Source: JALYXI01 sp963716685 (GTDB taxonomy: Bacteria; Acidobacteriota; Terriglobia; Bryobacterales; Bryobacteraceae). From it: DNA of 64,000 nucleotides. The stretch is from positions 2,356,001 to 2,420,000 of the forward strand of contig CAVQTR010000003.1 in NCBI GenBank assembly GCA_963716685.1, in the 5' to 3' direction. This document shows, one piece after another, positions 1 to 9,634 of this stretch; the stretch's first letter is position 1; the number at the start of each line of letters is the position of its first letter. The notes beneath the pieces were generated by a model that was given only the letters and a program-made list of their open reading frames with translations, was not told the DNA's origin and searched no databases. The position numbers were made by a program, and so were the translations under genes.

Positions 1-5
1 TCCAT

Positions 6-884
6 ATGTCCCCCATCCTTGTCATTGGCTCCAGTGGCCGTGTGGGCAGCCAGGTTGTCGCCCAGTTGAGCGATCAGGGGCTACCAGTACGCGCACTGAC
101 GCGCAACCCTCAAGCCGCAGGCCTGCCTTCGCGCGTTGAGCTCGTGCAAGGCGACTTGACCGCGCCCGAGACGCTGGAACCGGCTTTGCGCGGGGTGGAT
201 TCGCTGTTCCTGGTGTGGACAGCGCCACCAGCCACATTTCCGGAAGTTCTGAAACGGATGGCAGACAGAGCGCGGCGTATAGTCTACCTTTCGGCTCCGC
301 TCAAAACGCCGCATCCGTTTTTTCAGCAGCCAAACGCGGCCAGAGTGGCAGCGGAGCGGATTGAGCAGGCGATTCAAGCGTCGGGGCTGGAGTGGACATT
401 CCTGCGGCCGGGCATGTTCGCATGCAACGCGCCGCACTGGTGGGGACGGCAACTCCGTGCCGGCGACCTGATCCGCTGGCCCTACCTCGACGTGCCGACT
501 GCGCCGATCGACCCTCGCGACATTGCCGCGATTGGGGTTCGAGCGCTCTGCGAGGACGGGCACGCCGGAGCCGAGTACGTTCTGACAGGACCGGAACCGC
601 TGACGCAAAGGGAGCAGATCTCGACTCTGGGCAGCGTGCTGGGACGGTCATTACGCATCGAGGAGATAACGCCGGACGAAGCTCGGAAGGAGTTGGTCAG
701 AGTGATGGACTGGGGCATGGCGCCGACAGCGTCGGTCTCCGCGGTGATCGAGATCCTGTTAAGTGCCTGGGGGGCTGCTGTGGGACTGCCGGCATTTGTT
801 TCGAACACCTTTGCCGAGACCACGGGCACCCAGCCCCGCACATTCCGCCAGTGGGCCGCCGACAACACAGGGCAATTCCTGTGA
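6..884 (+). CDS. NmrA-like NAD(P)-binding oxidoreductase
   Basis: A 292-residue protein with a Rossmann nucleotide-binding start: a hydrophobic strand followed by GSSGRVG (residues 8-14) and a basic residue after the second strand (ALTRNP). This is the layout of atypical short-chain dehydrogenases of the NmrA/HSCARG group, which bind NAD(P) and either sense redox state or reduce quinone-like substrates. No classical YxxxK catalytic pair is obvious, although YLSAPL sits where an active-site strand would be. Length is normal for the family and there is no signal peptide, so it should be cytoplasmic. The ATG lies six bases from the window edge, so its upstream region and operon partners cannot be seen. 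It is convergent with the TonB receptor that follows. The family assignment is good; the substrate is unknown. Confidence 0.8.
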   Translation: MSPILVIGSSGRVGSQVVAQLSDQGLPVRALTRNPQAAGLPSRVELVQGDLTAPETLEPALRGVDSLFLVWTAPPATFPEVLKRMADRARRIVYLSAPLKTPHPFFQQPNAARVAAERIEQAIQASGLEWTFLRPGMFACNAPHWWGRQLRAGDLIRWPYLDVPTAPIDPRDIAAIGVRALCEDGHAGAEYVLTGPEPLTQREQISTLGSVLGRSLRIEEITPDEARKELVRVMDWGMAPTASVSAVIEILLSAWGAAVGLPAFVSNTFAETTGTQPRTFRQWAADNTGQFL

Positions 885-890
885 TTCGCA

Positions 891-953
891 GGCGGCGTAC
901 TCTTTCAGCTCCTCACTAAATTCGCGACAAGAGCAGGACCAGGTACTGCCGCC
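891..953. terminator. Possible bidirectional stem between convergent genes
   Basis: Two complementary arms, 891-900 and 943-953, share GGCGGC...GCCGCC plus GTAC with a one-base bulge. They flank an unstructured loop of about 40 bases between the convergent NmrA-like gene and TonB receptor. There is no clear T-run, so a factor-independent terminator is uncertain. Confidence 0.25.
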
Positions 954-972
954 ATAGTTTCAGTCTATCGTC

Positions 973-3900
973 TCAGAATTGCAGTTTGCCGCCGATTTGG
1001 ATGTTGCGGTTGCCGGTTGCCGACGTGATGTTGCCGAAAGACGATGTATTCAGCGTAGAAGAAGGGTTGCTGAAGTTGGTGTGGTTGAACAGCGCGAATG
1101 TCTCGAAGCGGAACTGGAAGCGAACGCGCTCGGTGATCGGGAAGTTCTTGAAGACGGAGAAGTTGACCGTCTCGGCGCCGGGTCCGTGCAGCAGGTTTCG
1201 GCCGGCGTTGCCATAGGCGTAGTTCGTGGGCGTGATGGGGTAGAGATCGGCGACGGTGAAGGCGCTGGCGTCGATGCAGCCGACGAGGTGGCCGCGGCCG
1301 CAGTTATCGCTGGGCGTGTGGACCAGGTCCGGGCGATAGCTGCCGCTGGAACTGGTGTTGGCGGTATCCGTTCCCGTGATAACGTTGAACGGCACGCCGG
1401 TCTGCAGCGTCACAATCCCGTTGCCCTGCCATTTGGTGAAAACCTGCCGCAGGACCGGATTGGAGACGGAGAAGAACGGAATGTCGTAGACGAAGCTGGC
1501 CACGAAACGATGGCGGATGTCCCAGTTGGAGTTGCCGTAATCGTCTCTCCAGTTGTAGGGAATCATGGGAGTGCCGCCGCCATTGGAATCGGTGGAGATA
1601 TCGAGCGTATGAGACCAGGTGTAACTCGCCAGGAGCTGTAAGCCATGCGTGAGACGCTGGCGGAAGATGGTGCTCATGCTTTCATAGTTGGCGATCTCGT
1701 CGGTGTTAACGGTGCGGATGACGCCGAAGAGCGGATTGGGGCGGCGTGAGTTGACCGAGCCGGGACCGGGGAAGAGCGGCGTGTTGTTGTAGTAGCTGCG
1801 GTCGAGGTGGTACGAGTGCGAGCCGAGATATTGCACTTCGAGACCGCCGCCGCTCCAAAGCTGCCGTTCGAGACCGGCGCTCCACTGGTTCATGCGCGCG
1901 CTGGGCTGATGATACGGATCGGTGACGATGGTTCCGGGAGTGGCGGCCGCGGGGCAGACTCCCGGAGTGAACGGGTTGGTCAGACTGGGCGGCGTGAGGC
2001 CGACGGAGTAAGTGCAGGTCAGGATAGTGGTGTAAGGCGGGTTGGTATTCAGGAACGTATAGCTGTTGGTTTGGTTGGGATTGTAATAGATGCCGCCGCC
2101 GGCGCGAAAGACGGTCTTATCGGTGATGCGGTAAGCGAAGCCGAGGCGCGGCGCCCAGTCGTTGTGATTGGGTCCGGTGAAGTGATAGCCCGGCGTTCCG
2201 CCCACCAACGCGGTTTGGCTGGGATTCAGCTCAGTGGCGTTGCCGTTGATGGTGTAAGCAACGGTGGGCAGTTCATACCGAATGCCGTAATCGAGGGTGA
2301 ACTTACGGGTGACCTGCCACTTATCGAGGACGAAGAAGCCATCGCGCCATTCGGCGACGCGGCCGCGCACTTCCGGTCCGGGAGTGGTGAAAGATTGCGG
2401 AAGGCCGAGGATGAAATCGGCCGGCGCGTACCCGGTAAGCGTGCCGTTGAAGGTGAAAGATCCGCGCGGGCTGTTGACGGCGGCGCGGCCGGTGGCGAGC
2501 CGGCGGAACTCCAAGCCGGCCATGATGTTGTGCGAGCCGTGGTTCCAGCTGATCTGTTCCGAAATCTGGACGGTGCTGTCGTTCTGATACCAGTTGGTGG
2601 AGGCGTTGCCGAGGCCGTTGAAGCCGGTGATGGTGAAATCGGGAAGGCCGGGATTGTTGTAAGTGGTGTCGCCGGTGAAGCCGGGGATGCCGAGCGCGGC
2701 GCCCGGGCTTGACTGTTTGGCGTTGACGAAGGGGTTCAGTGTCGCGGTGTTGAAGAAGTTGCGGCCCACGCGGAAATCGTTCACCAGATTGGCGGTCAGG
2801 GTGTGGGTGTAGCCAAGCGTGTAATTCGTGGTGGTGACGGGCGTGGTGTTGGCGTTGGTCGCGATGGCATTGCCGCCGAAGATGTTTTCGTTCTGGTAAT
2901 GCGCGCGCACGTAGAGGCGAACTTTGTCGCCGATGTTCTGGTCGATGCGGTCGACGGTTTGATCGGTATTGATCGTGGTGGGCACCGGCACGGAATAGTT
3001 GCTGGCGAGGCCGGGTAAGTTGGAGCCTGGATAGTATTGCTGCAGTTTCTGCGTGACCGGAGAAATGCGGGAACTGGGAATGATGTTGCCGGGAAACGGC
3101 GTGTTGCCGTTCAGCGGATCTTTAATGGCGCCGCCCGTGATGCTGCCCGTGGGCACGCCGGAGAAATTGCCAGTGAAGAACGCCGCGGGCATCTCAGTGG
3201 AAAGAGAAGTCGCCTGCTGCACCAGCCGGTAGCCTTCATACGATGCCATGAAGAACGTCTTATCTTTGCCGTGATAGAGCCTGGGGATGGTAACGGGGCC
3301 ATCGAATTCGACACCGAACTGATTCTGGCGAAGCGGTGGTTTGGCCGCAGTGGGATTGGCGGGCGTGGGCAGGGTGAAGAAGGCGCGGGCGTCCAGAACC
3401 TGATTGCGAAGGAACTCGACAAACGACCCGTGATAGTCATTGGTGCCGGACTTGGTGACCATGTTGATGTGAACACCGAGATAGGCGCCGTACTGAGCGG
3501 AGTAGGTCCCGGTCTGTACTTCCATTTCCTGAATGGATTCCACCATGGGCCGCGTAGGCGTCGTGGTGATCAGGTTGTTCATGATGCTGATGCCGTCGAG
3601 AGACAGGCTGTTCTGGATTTCACGCGTGCCGGCGCCGTTGAAATCCTCACCGGGAGGCGTGCCGGTGCTGGAAGACTTGGTGCCGAGCGTGACCCCGGGG
3701 GTGGTGGTGGCAAGGCTCATGACATCGCGGCCGCTCATCGGAAGTTCGGCAATGTTGCGAGTACCGAGCACTTCCGAGACGGAGGCATCGTCAGTCTTGA
3801 TGGCGGTGACAGCGGCCTGTACGGTGACGGACTGCGAGACGGCGCCCACGGGCAGGGTCAGGTTAGTGCGAACGGTCTGATTGATATCGACGATGATTCC

Positions 3901-4176
3901 GGATTCGGTTACTTTCTGAAAGCCGGGATGCTCCACCGTGAGGCTGTAGACGCCCACGCGGACGAATTCAAAGGTGTAATAGCCCTGATCGTTGGTGGTA
4001 GCGGTGTAGCGATCGAGCGTGCGGGTTTCGGTAGCCGTGACGGTGGCGCCCCCCACGGCTTTCCCGCTGGGATCCGTAATGTCGCCAACCATGGATGTGG
4101 TGGTGGCGAGTTGCGCAAATCCGGCAACGGCGAAAAACGTGGAAAGACAAATACCGGCGATGACGCGCTGAAGCAT
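973..4176 (-). CDS. Oar-like TonB-dependent receptor (copy 1)
   Basis: An outer-membrane receptor of the acidobacterial Oar-like type. It has a Sec signal peptide (LQRVIAGICLSTFFAVAGFAQ), then a carboxypeptidase-regulatory-like beta domain (about residues 25-105, MVGDITDPSGKAV...). A plug region follows with the family signature VTKSGTNDYHGSFVEFLRN, and then a long beta-barrel ending in a terminal phenylalanine, the usual C-terminal mark of barrel proteins. About 1,067 residues is normal for the family. I prefer the ATG at 4176 over the one at 4194, because AGGGGGG lies seven bases before it and it starts the signal peptide directly. It lies downstream of the DUF362 gene pair on the same strand, with a gap of about 100 bases. 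The cargo cannot be predicted; in this group, polymers or oligosaccharides are suspected. Confidence 0.9.
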   Translation of the reverse strand: MLQRVIAGICLSTFFAVAGFAQLATTTSMVGDITDPSGKAVGGATVTATETRTLDRYTATTNDQGYYTFEFVRVGVYSLTVEHPGFQKVTESGIIVDINQTVRTNLTLPVGAVSQSVTVQAAVTAIKTDDASVSEVLGTRNIAELPMSGRDVMSLATTTPGVTLGTKSSSTGTPPGEDFNGAGTREIQNSLSLDGISIMNNLITTTPTRPMVESIQEMEVQTGTYSAQYGAYLGVHINMVTKSGTNDYHGSFVEFLRNQVLDARAFFTLPTPANPTAAKPPLRQNQFGVEFDGPVTIPRLYHGKDKTFFMASYEGYRLVQQATSLSTEMPAAFFTGNFSGVPTGSITGGAIKDPLNGNTPFPGNIIPSSRISPVTQKLQQYYPGSNLPGLASNYSVPVPTTINTDQTVDRIDQNIGDKVRLYVRAHYQNENIFGGNAIATNANTTPVTTTNYTLGYTHTLTANLVNDFRVGRNFFNTATLNPFVNAKQSSPGAALGIPGFTGDTTYNNPGLPDFTITGFNGLGNASTNWYQNDSTVQISEQISWNHGSHNIMAGLEFRRLATGRAAVNSPRGSFTFNGTLTGYAPADFILGLPQSFTTPGPEVRGRVAEWRDGFFVLDKWQVTRKFTLDYGIRYELPTVAYTINGNATELNPSQTALVGGTPGYHFTGPNHNDWAPRLGFAYRITDKTVFRAGGGIYYNPNQTNSYTFLNTNPPYTTILTCTYSVGLTPPSLTNPFTPGVCPAAATPGTIVTDPYHQPSARMNQWSAGLERQLWSGGGLEVQYLGSHSYHLDRSYYNNTPLFPGPGSVNSRRPNPLFGVIRTVNTDEIANYESMSTIFRQRLTHGLQLLASYTWSHTLDISTDSNGGGTPMIPYNWRDDYGNSNWDIRHRFVASFVYDIPFFSVSNPVLRQVFTKWQGNGIVTLQTGVPFNVITGTDTANTSSSGSYRPDLVHTPSDNCGRGHLVGCIDASAFTVADLYPITPTNYAYGNAGRNLLHGPGAETVNFSVFKNFPITERVRFQFRFETFALFNHTNFSNPSSTLNTSSFGNITSATGNRNIQIGGKLQF

Positions 4177-4283
4177 GTTCAACCCCCCTGACATGTTCGT
4201 TACAGGTTACCGTAACGGGTTAGGAATAATACTCCCACAAACACCGGTACGGCGCCACTAAAAAGTATGGTAGAGAGCGGATT

Positions 4284-5108
4284 CTAATTTCGGGAGAGAT
4301 CGACGGCGGCGAAGGAGTGGAGTTCGGGGACGGTGAATTCAGCGGCAGGACCGTCCTGAGTCCAGTCGGCAAGCTGCTGGCCGGGGAGGCCCTCGGACCG
4401 GAGTTGACCGCCCCCGGCATAACGCCCATGAACGCGAACGCGCAGGCCGAGTACGGGGCGGTTGCTGTAATTCAGGAGATACACGCGCGCGCCGCGGGGG
4501 CCGGTGAGCAGACGGCCGATCACCACTTCGCTGCCATAGATGCGAAGGGAGCGGTTGTCGTCGCCCAGCTGGGAGCGGATGCGGTGAGCCAGGGTGCTTG
4601 GGTTGGCGCTTTCCGTGAGGGGGTAATCGGCGCTGCCGAGTTGCACGTTGATGTGAAATTTGCGGGCGGGCGCCTTTTCGATGCGATAGAGCAGGTTCAG
4701 GCGGGTAAGCAGATTGAGAAGTTCGCCGCCGGCGGGAGAGTGATCTTCCACGACGCCGAAATCGGCCGCGGCCGCGAAGTTGGCGGGCGGAATGGCGCGC
4801 AGGGTTTCCACCATTCGAGAGAAGGCGCCGGCCCCGGGTTCATCGGCGGAGATGAATGCGGCGGCTCCGTAGGTGAACGCTTCGGCGGCAGCCAGCGCGG
4901 CGGTTTCGCCCTGCACATCGTAGAGGAACGTCTTGTCCGGGGAGAGCAGGATGCGCCAGCCGTTAGCGTCAATCCAGGGATGCGCCGTGGCGGACGCGAT
5001 GTTTGTGCGGTACTGAACGCGCGGAGGGTTGAGCTTCACGGCGTCAGCGGGAGGCGGGTTGCCGGCAGTGAGCAGCGTGGGAAGCAGCAGCGCGGCGGCG
5101 GCGAGCAT
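4284..5108 (-). CDS. Exported protein of unknown function, coupled to DUF362 gene
   Basis: A 274-residue protein with a hydrophobic start (MLAAAALLLPTLLTAG) that looks like a signal peptide. I do not recognise a named domain. The first half has alternating strands and helices (residues about 30-110, including an AFTYGAAAFISADEPGAGAFSRM stretch written here only in part as AAAFISADEPGAGAF). The C-terminal third (about 195-270) has beta-strand character, with RGARVYLLNYSNRPVLGLRV resembling a small Ig-like or beta-sandwich module like those that cap glycoside hydrolases. Its ATG overlaps the upstream DUF362 stop codon (TGATG), so translation is coupled and the two products probably act together outside the cytoplasmic membrane. 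It could be a divergent glycosidase-associated or DUF4350-like protein; confidence in function is low. Confidence 0.7.
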   Translation of the reverse strand: MLAAAALLLPTLLTAGNPPPADAVKLNPPRVQYRTNIASATAHPWIDANGWRILLSPDKTFLYDVQGETAALAAAEAFTYGAAAFISADEPGAGAFSRMVETLRAIPPANFAAAADFGVVEDHSPAGGELLNLLTRLNLLYRIEKAPARKFHINVQLGSADYPLTESANPSTLAHRIRSQLGDDNRSLRIYGSEVVIGRLLTGPRGARVYLLNYSNRPVLGLRVRVHGRYAGGGQLRSEGLPGQQLADWTQDGPAAEFTVPELHSFAAVDLSRN

Positions 5109-6220
5109 CAGACTTCCACCGAGGTGACTTTGATGCGCTGCTTCTCATACTCGCCCATGCCGAAGTGGGCGGCGGCATATTGGATGTGGCCGGGCTCGCG
5201 AATGAAGGTGTTCTTGTGAAAGTCGAGGTGCGCGTGGGAATCGAGTTTATCGGTGGAGCGATCCCAGAGAGATGGCGCTCCCTCGGCGGCGCGCTTCTCT
5301 TCGATCAGTTCGAGCAGCATGCGGTCATTGGCGATGGGGTCGGTGCCGAACATGAGAAGCTTTGGATAGAAGCGGTACTGGCGGTCTTCGGCGAAGGGAC
5401 CGCCGTGCCAGATGGCGCTAAGGCCATCCATGATGTTCAAGACGCATTTGGAACGAAGGGGCTCGACTGAAGCCAACCTGCCGATGAAGGAGAGCGTGTT
5501 GGTCTTTTCGTGCTGATGCGAGCGGGCGACATTCGAGAAGTTCCCATACGCAAGATTCTTGAGACAGCCGGTGACGCCGGAGGCCTGATGCTCCTTGGCG
5601 TTGGGGACGTTGATGATTTTGGTGAAGCGGTCGGTCACGAGGCGGATGAGATTCGAGCGGGTGTCATCTTCACCGAAGAAGCTGACTTCCACGTAAGTGC
5701 GGGGATCGTAACCCATGAGCGAGCCGCGCGGATTCTCGACCGCTACGATGTTGACCTTCTCCGGAACGAACTGTTCGTAGTGAACGCTGACCAGTTGTTC
5801 AAGGAAACGTTCGTACACATAGATGTTCTGCGGCTTAACGCCAACGGCGATCAGGTTGCGCACGATGCCGCCGACGATTTCGGGCGAGGAGCGAATGAGT
5901 GGCGCGCCGGAGCAGTTGACCTTGATGCCGACCACGTCTACCGGTGAGAAGAAGGAAGCCCAGGCGTCACGTTCGGCGGAGGCGCCGGTGAGCGTGCGCA
6001 TGCCCGCGGAGAGCATGCTGTCGACGCTCGCCTGACTGACCACGCCGGTTTCGGTATCGACCGCGCTGTTCGAGACGACGCGCGTGAGTTTGCCGGGGTA
6101 ACGGCCGGGCAGACCGGAACCGTTCTGCGGATACGGGCTGACGACGCGATAGCTCGGCAGATCATTCGAACCAAGCAGCGCCGGGGCGGCGGCAATCCCG
6201 AGGAACGTGCGGCGGTTCAT
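5108..6220 (-). CDS. DUF362 domain protein with Tat-like signal
   Basis: A 370-residue protein starting MNRRTFLGIAAAPALLG, a twin-arginine style export signal (RRTFLG). The body matches the DUF362 family, with VVGIKVNCSGAPLIRSSPEIV near residue 95 and then VGVKPQNIYVYERF. In other bacteria DUF362 proteins are often linked to ferredoxin-like iron-sulfur modules, but no cysteine cluster is visible here. The biochemical role is not established. It starts 17 bases after the stop of TonB receptor copy 2 and overlaps the next gene by one base. The order receptor, DUF362, unknown exported protein is therefore likely one transcript. The family assignment is good and the function unknown. Confidence 0.82.
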   Translation of the reverse strand: MNRRTFLGIAAAPALLGSNDLPSYRVVSPYPQNGSGLPGRYPGKLTRVVSNSAVDTETGVVSQASVDSMLSAGMRTLTGASAERDAWASFFSPVDVVGIKVNCSGAPLIRSSPEIVGGIVRNLIAVGVKPQNIYVYERFLEQLVSVHYEQFVPEKVNIVAVENPRGSLMGYDPRTYVEVSFFGEDDTRSNLIRLVTDRFTKIINVPNAKEHQASGVTGCLKNLAYGNFSNVARSHQHEKTNTLSFIGRLASVEPLRSKCVLNIMDGLSAIWHGGPFAEDRQYRFYPKLLMFGTDPIANDRMLLELIEEKRAAEGAPSLWDRSTDKLDSHAHLDFHKNTFIREPGHIQYAAAHFGMGEYEKQRIKVTSVEV

Positions 6221-6237
6221 CCCTGTATCTTAGCCGT

Positions 6238-9200
6238 TCAGAAACTGTATTTCAGCGCGAGCTGCACCTGGCGCGCTCCCTGCGAGCCCTGCAGCAGGCC
6301 GAGCGTGGTGCCGACCGTCCGCGTGGGCGCGTTCAGGATCGGCGTGTTGGTCAGATTGATGAACTCGCCGCGAAGCTCCATGCGGTGGTGCTCGGTGATG
6401 GAGAAATACTTGGCGAGATTCATGTCGAAAGAAGTAAGGCCGGGGCCGCGGACGGTACTGACGCCGCAATTGCCGAAGGTGCCGGGCGCGGGCTGCGCGA
6501 AATCCGCCGGGTTGAACCATTGGTAGCCGCCGGAGGGAGAGTTCTGTTCGCCATAGACCACGGCAGGCGCAACGCAGTTGGCGCGGGCTGCACGGGCGGT
6601 GGTTCCGGAGACATCAGTGGCATTGATAGTGAGCGGGAAGCCGGTATGCAGGCTTAGGATACCGCCGACGGTCCAGCCGCCCACCACAGCATCAACTGCC
6701 TTATTGAGGTTGCTGCCGAACTTCTGATTGCGGCCGACGGGAAGAGAGTAGACCGCATTGCCTATGAAGTTATGCGTGGCATCGTAGCCGCACGCGCCCC
6801 ATTCCGCGCGCATGTTGTAAATGTTCTGGAAATACGCGGAGGCGTTGGCAGTCTGACCACCCTGTCCGTAGTAACCGATGGAATTGGTGAGGCACTTGGA
6901 CCAGGTGTAAGAGAGCGAGGTCTGCAGGCCGGAACTCAGGCGTTTTTGCAGAACCAGCTGCAGCGCGTTATATGACTGACTGCCGATGGACGACGTTCCG
7001 GAGATCTGGCCGATATCGGCGAGGAGCGACGGGTTACCAGCCAAATAGCGCGTGGGAGAGACCGTGCCATCCGGGTTGAGTACCTTCTGGAAGTAAGGCA
7101 TGGCGACCATGAGATGCGTGCTGCGCTGGCCCACATAGGAGGCCGAGACAGTGGTGGAATTGGTGATCTGCTGCTGCAGCGTCATGTTCCACTGATTGGC
7201 CACGGCGGGGCGCACGTTGGGATCCCACACGCGCAGGGTAACGGAGTGGTACTGGTCGCCGGGATTGCTGAAGAAGGGCGAGAAGCCCTGATCGAGCGTG
7301 GAGCCGGGCAGCGTCTTGAAGTTACCCGAGCCGGAATACTGGTTGTCATGCTCGACGGCGAACGGCGGGTTGATGGTGAGGCGCAGATTGGTGCCGGTGC
7401 CTTCGAGATAATTCGATAGGGTGTAGCCGGCGCGAACCACCAGCTTGCCGCCGCCGGGAGTCCACGCCAGGCCGACACGCGGCTGGAAGTTGGTGATGCC
7501 GTTGTACTGGTTATAGAGCGCGCTGCAGTTGTTATAAGGGCAGCTCTGTCCGGCGAAGTATTGCGCACCGGTGGCGAGGTTAAAGTTCGACTCGCGGTTG
7601 TAAACCTCTTGCCAAGGAGTATGCAGTTCCCAGCGAAGGCCTAAGTTCAGAGTGAGGTTTTTGGTGACGCGCCAATCGTCCTGAAAGAACGCAGCGAGGG
7701 AGTTCGAACGCTGGCCCCAGGTACCGCCGTTGACGCCGCCCTGGATCTCATCGGGCAGGCCGAGGAGCAGATCGGCTTCGGCGATGCCGCCGTTGGCGCT
7801 GCTGGCGCCGGTGCCGATTGCTTTGGTGGTGTAGTAGCCGTTGAACAGGATGGTGCCGGCGCGGCCGTTGTTGCCGGAATAGAAGGTATCGAGGCGATAG
7901 CGGTAACCCTGAAAGCCGAAGTGCATGGTGTGATTGCCGGCGCTGAGAATCAGGGTGTCTTCATAGTGAATCACGGCATCGGCAAAGAGCTGATAGACGT
8001 CGCTGGTACCGAAGCTGGCGACATTGCCGCCGGAGAGGCTGATGGAGGGAAGGAACTGGGACGGAACGCTTTGGATGCCCACGGTCTGGGCGAAACCGGC
8101 GAGGTTATTGGAAGCGGAACCGTTGTTCAGGAAGACATAATTGACGCCGAAGCGGGCTTCGTTGACCAGCGCGGGGGTGATGGTGCGGGTCCAGTCGAGA
8201 ACGCCGGTGTGCGTGGGGTAGTTCGCGAAGCTGTTGTAAGCCAGCGGGAAATTGCGGAGCGTGGGGTTATCGAAGCTGCTTTGGGAGTAGCGGCCGAAGA
8301 TGCGGTCTTTATCGGAGCGGTTCCAATCGACCTTGACATCCCCCTGATCGCCGTTGATGTAACTGCGGACGCCGTACTGGAAGTTGTTCAGCAGGCCGGG
8401 GGAAGTGGGCTGCGGGTAGTAAGACGACGACAGAATCTTGCTTGCCGCGGGGCTGAAGAGGGAGGCGGGGATGATGTTGTTGGCGAAGGGCGTGCGGTTG
8501 CCGCTGGCATCCACCGAATACGGGTTATAGATCTGCACCGGCTTGGGCTGGGAGAGCAGAGCGGAGAAATCGCCCTGACGTTCGGCGCTGCTGAAGACGG
8601 TGGAGCTGGAGATGCTGGTGGGGGTATCGAGGCGCGAACCTTGATAGTCGGCGAAGAAGAAGAGCTTATCGCGCTTGATGGGGCCGCTGGCGGTGCCGCC
8701 GAAGTTGTTCCAGCGAGTGGCGGGGCGCGCCAGGTTTTCAAAATTGTTGGTCCAGGAATTCGCGTTCAACTTGTCATTGCGAAAGAATTCATAGGCGCTG
8801 CCGTGATAGCGATTGGTGCCGGATTTAGTGGTGGCGCTGACGATGCCGCCCATATAGTTCCCGAACTCGGCGGGCGCGGTCAGCGTGATCTCATTGAACT
8901 CCTGAATGGCGTCTACCGCGGGCGCGTAGCCGACCAGATTGTCGGAGACCTGATTGTTATCGAGGCCATCGAGCATGAAGTTGTTGGACTGTTCGCGATT
9001 GCCATTGACGTTGGGGCGGGCGCTGGAATCAGTGGTCATGCCGCTTTTGAATCCAGCGGGGTTGGGGTTGATGCTGCCGGGGGCCAGCAGCGTGAGCTGG
9101 ACATAGTTGCGAGTGGCGAGAGGGAGCTCTTCGCTGGTGTGGGAATCGATCACCTGGCCGAGCAGAGTGGACTGCGTCTGCAGCAGCGGCGCGGCGCTGG

Positions 9201-9573
9201 TGACCTCGACAGTCTGCTGGATGCTGCCGACTGAGAGGGGGAAATCGAGACGGGCTACGGCGTTGAGTTCCAGGACGACGCTGGACACGGTGGCGGTCTG
9301 AAAACCCGCATGCTCCACTTTGACGCTGTAAGTGCCGATGGGCAGGCGCGGCAGGTTGTAGACGCCTTCATTGTTGGTGGCCGTGGGCCATTCGGTGCCG
9401 CGATCTTTATCGGTTGCTATGACTTTCGCATCGGTCACCGCGGCCCCGGAGGGATCCGTAACACGCCCGGTGATGGCGGCGGTAACCTGCTGCGCGTGAG
9501 AGAGAACAGGAGAGAAAAGGGAGGTCAAAAGAAGACAAACCACTCCCGAAAAGATATGACGAATCGATTTCAT
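6238..9573 (-). CDS. Oar-like TonB-dependent receptor (copy 2)
   Basis: A 1,111-residue outer-membrane receptor. After a signal peptide ending SHAQ (residues 1-28) comes the carboxypeptidase-regulatory-like domain (ITGRVTDPSGAAVTDAKV, to about residue 110). The plug follows, with LDGLDNNQVSDNL and TTKSGTNRYHGSAYEFFRN, then the barrel, ending in ALKYSF with a terminal phenylalanine. The start ATG is preceded by GAGGGT at a good distance. It has its own candidate promoter just upstream and leads a likely operon with the DUF362 gene. The sequence differs from the other four receptors in the window, so these are old paralogues and not recent duplicates. Substrate unknown. Confidence 0.92.
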   Translation of the reverse strand: MKSIRHIFSGVVCLLLTSLFSPVLSHAQQVTAAITGRVTDPSGAAVTDAKVIATDKDRGTEWPTATNNEGVYNLPRLPIGTYSVKVEHAGFQTATVSSVVLELNAVARLDFPLSVGSIQQTVEVTSAAPLLQTQSTLLGQVIDSHTSEELPLATRNYVQLTLLAPGSINPNPAGFKSGMTTDSSARPNVNGNREQSNNFMLDGLDNNQVSDNLVGYAPAVDAIQEFNEITLTAPAEFGNYMGGIVSATTKSGTNRYHGSAYEFFRNDKLNANSWTNNFENLARPATRWNNFGGTASGPIKRDKLFFFADYQGSRLDTPTSISSSTVFSSAERQGDFSALLSQPKPVQIYNPYSVDASGNRTPFANNIIPASLFSPAASKILSSSYYPQPTSPGLLNNFQYGVRSYINGDQGDVKVDWNRSDKDRIFGRYSQSSFDNPTLRNFPLAYNSFANYPTHTGVLDWTRTITPALVNEARFGVNYVFLNNGSASNNLAGFAQTVGIQSVPSQFLPSISLSGGNVASFGTSDVYQLFADAVIHYEDTLILSAGNHTMHFGFQGYRYRLDTFYSGNNGRAGTILFNGYYTTKAIGTGASSANGGIAEADLLLGLPDEIQGGVNGGTWGQRSNSLAAFFQDDWRVTKNLTLNLGLRWELHTPWQEVYNRESNFNLATGAQYFAGQSCPYNNCSALYNQYNGITNFQPRVGLAWTPGGGKLVVRAGYTLSNYLEGTGTNLRLTINPPFAVEHDNQYSGSGNFKTLPGSTLDQGFSPFFSNPGDQYHSVTLRVWDPNVRPAVANQWNMTLQQQITNSTTVSASYVGQRSTHLMVAMPYFQKVLNPDGTVSPTRYLAGNPSLLADIGQISGTSSIGSQSYNALQLVLQKRLSSGLQTSLSYTWSKCLTNSIGYYGQGGQTANASAYFQNIYNMRAEWGACGYDATHNFIGNAVYSLPVGRNQKFGSNLNKAVDAVVGGWTVGGILSLHTGFPLTINATDVSGTTARAARANCVAPAVVYGEQNSPSGGYQWFNPADFAQPAPGTFGNCGVSTVRGPGLTSFDMNLAKYFSITEHHRMELRGEFINLTNTPILNAPTRTVGTTLGLLQGSQGARQVQLALKYSF

Positions 9574-9591
9574 CGCACCCTCGATTGGTTG

Positions 9592-9620
9592 ATTCTGACG
9601 AGGGATTACTGAATAGTCAA
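9592..9620 (-). promoter_or_regulatory. Candidate sigma-70 promoter for TonB receptor copy 2
   Basis: On the minus strand, TTGACT and CAGAAT are separated by 17 bases. They are followed by a short leader carrying the GAGGGT ribosome site before the ATG at 9573. The position between the SelA-like gene and the receptor supports independent transcription of the receptor. Confidence 0.5.
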
Positions 9621-9634
9621 GCCAATTTATTAAA

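Noticed and set aside
7921..9234. 437-codon plus-strand open frame inside TonB receptor copy 2, and similar long antisense frames in the other receptors
   Set aside because: They are antisense to well-supported receptors, lack ribosome sites, and have the Gly/Ala/Val/Arg bias of shadow frames in GC-rich DNA.
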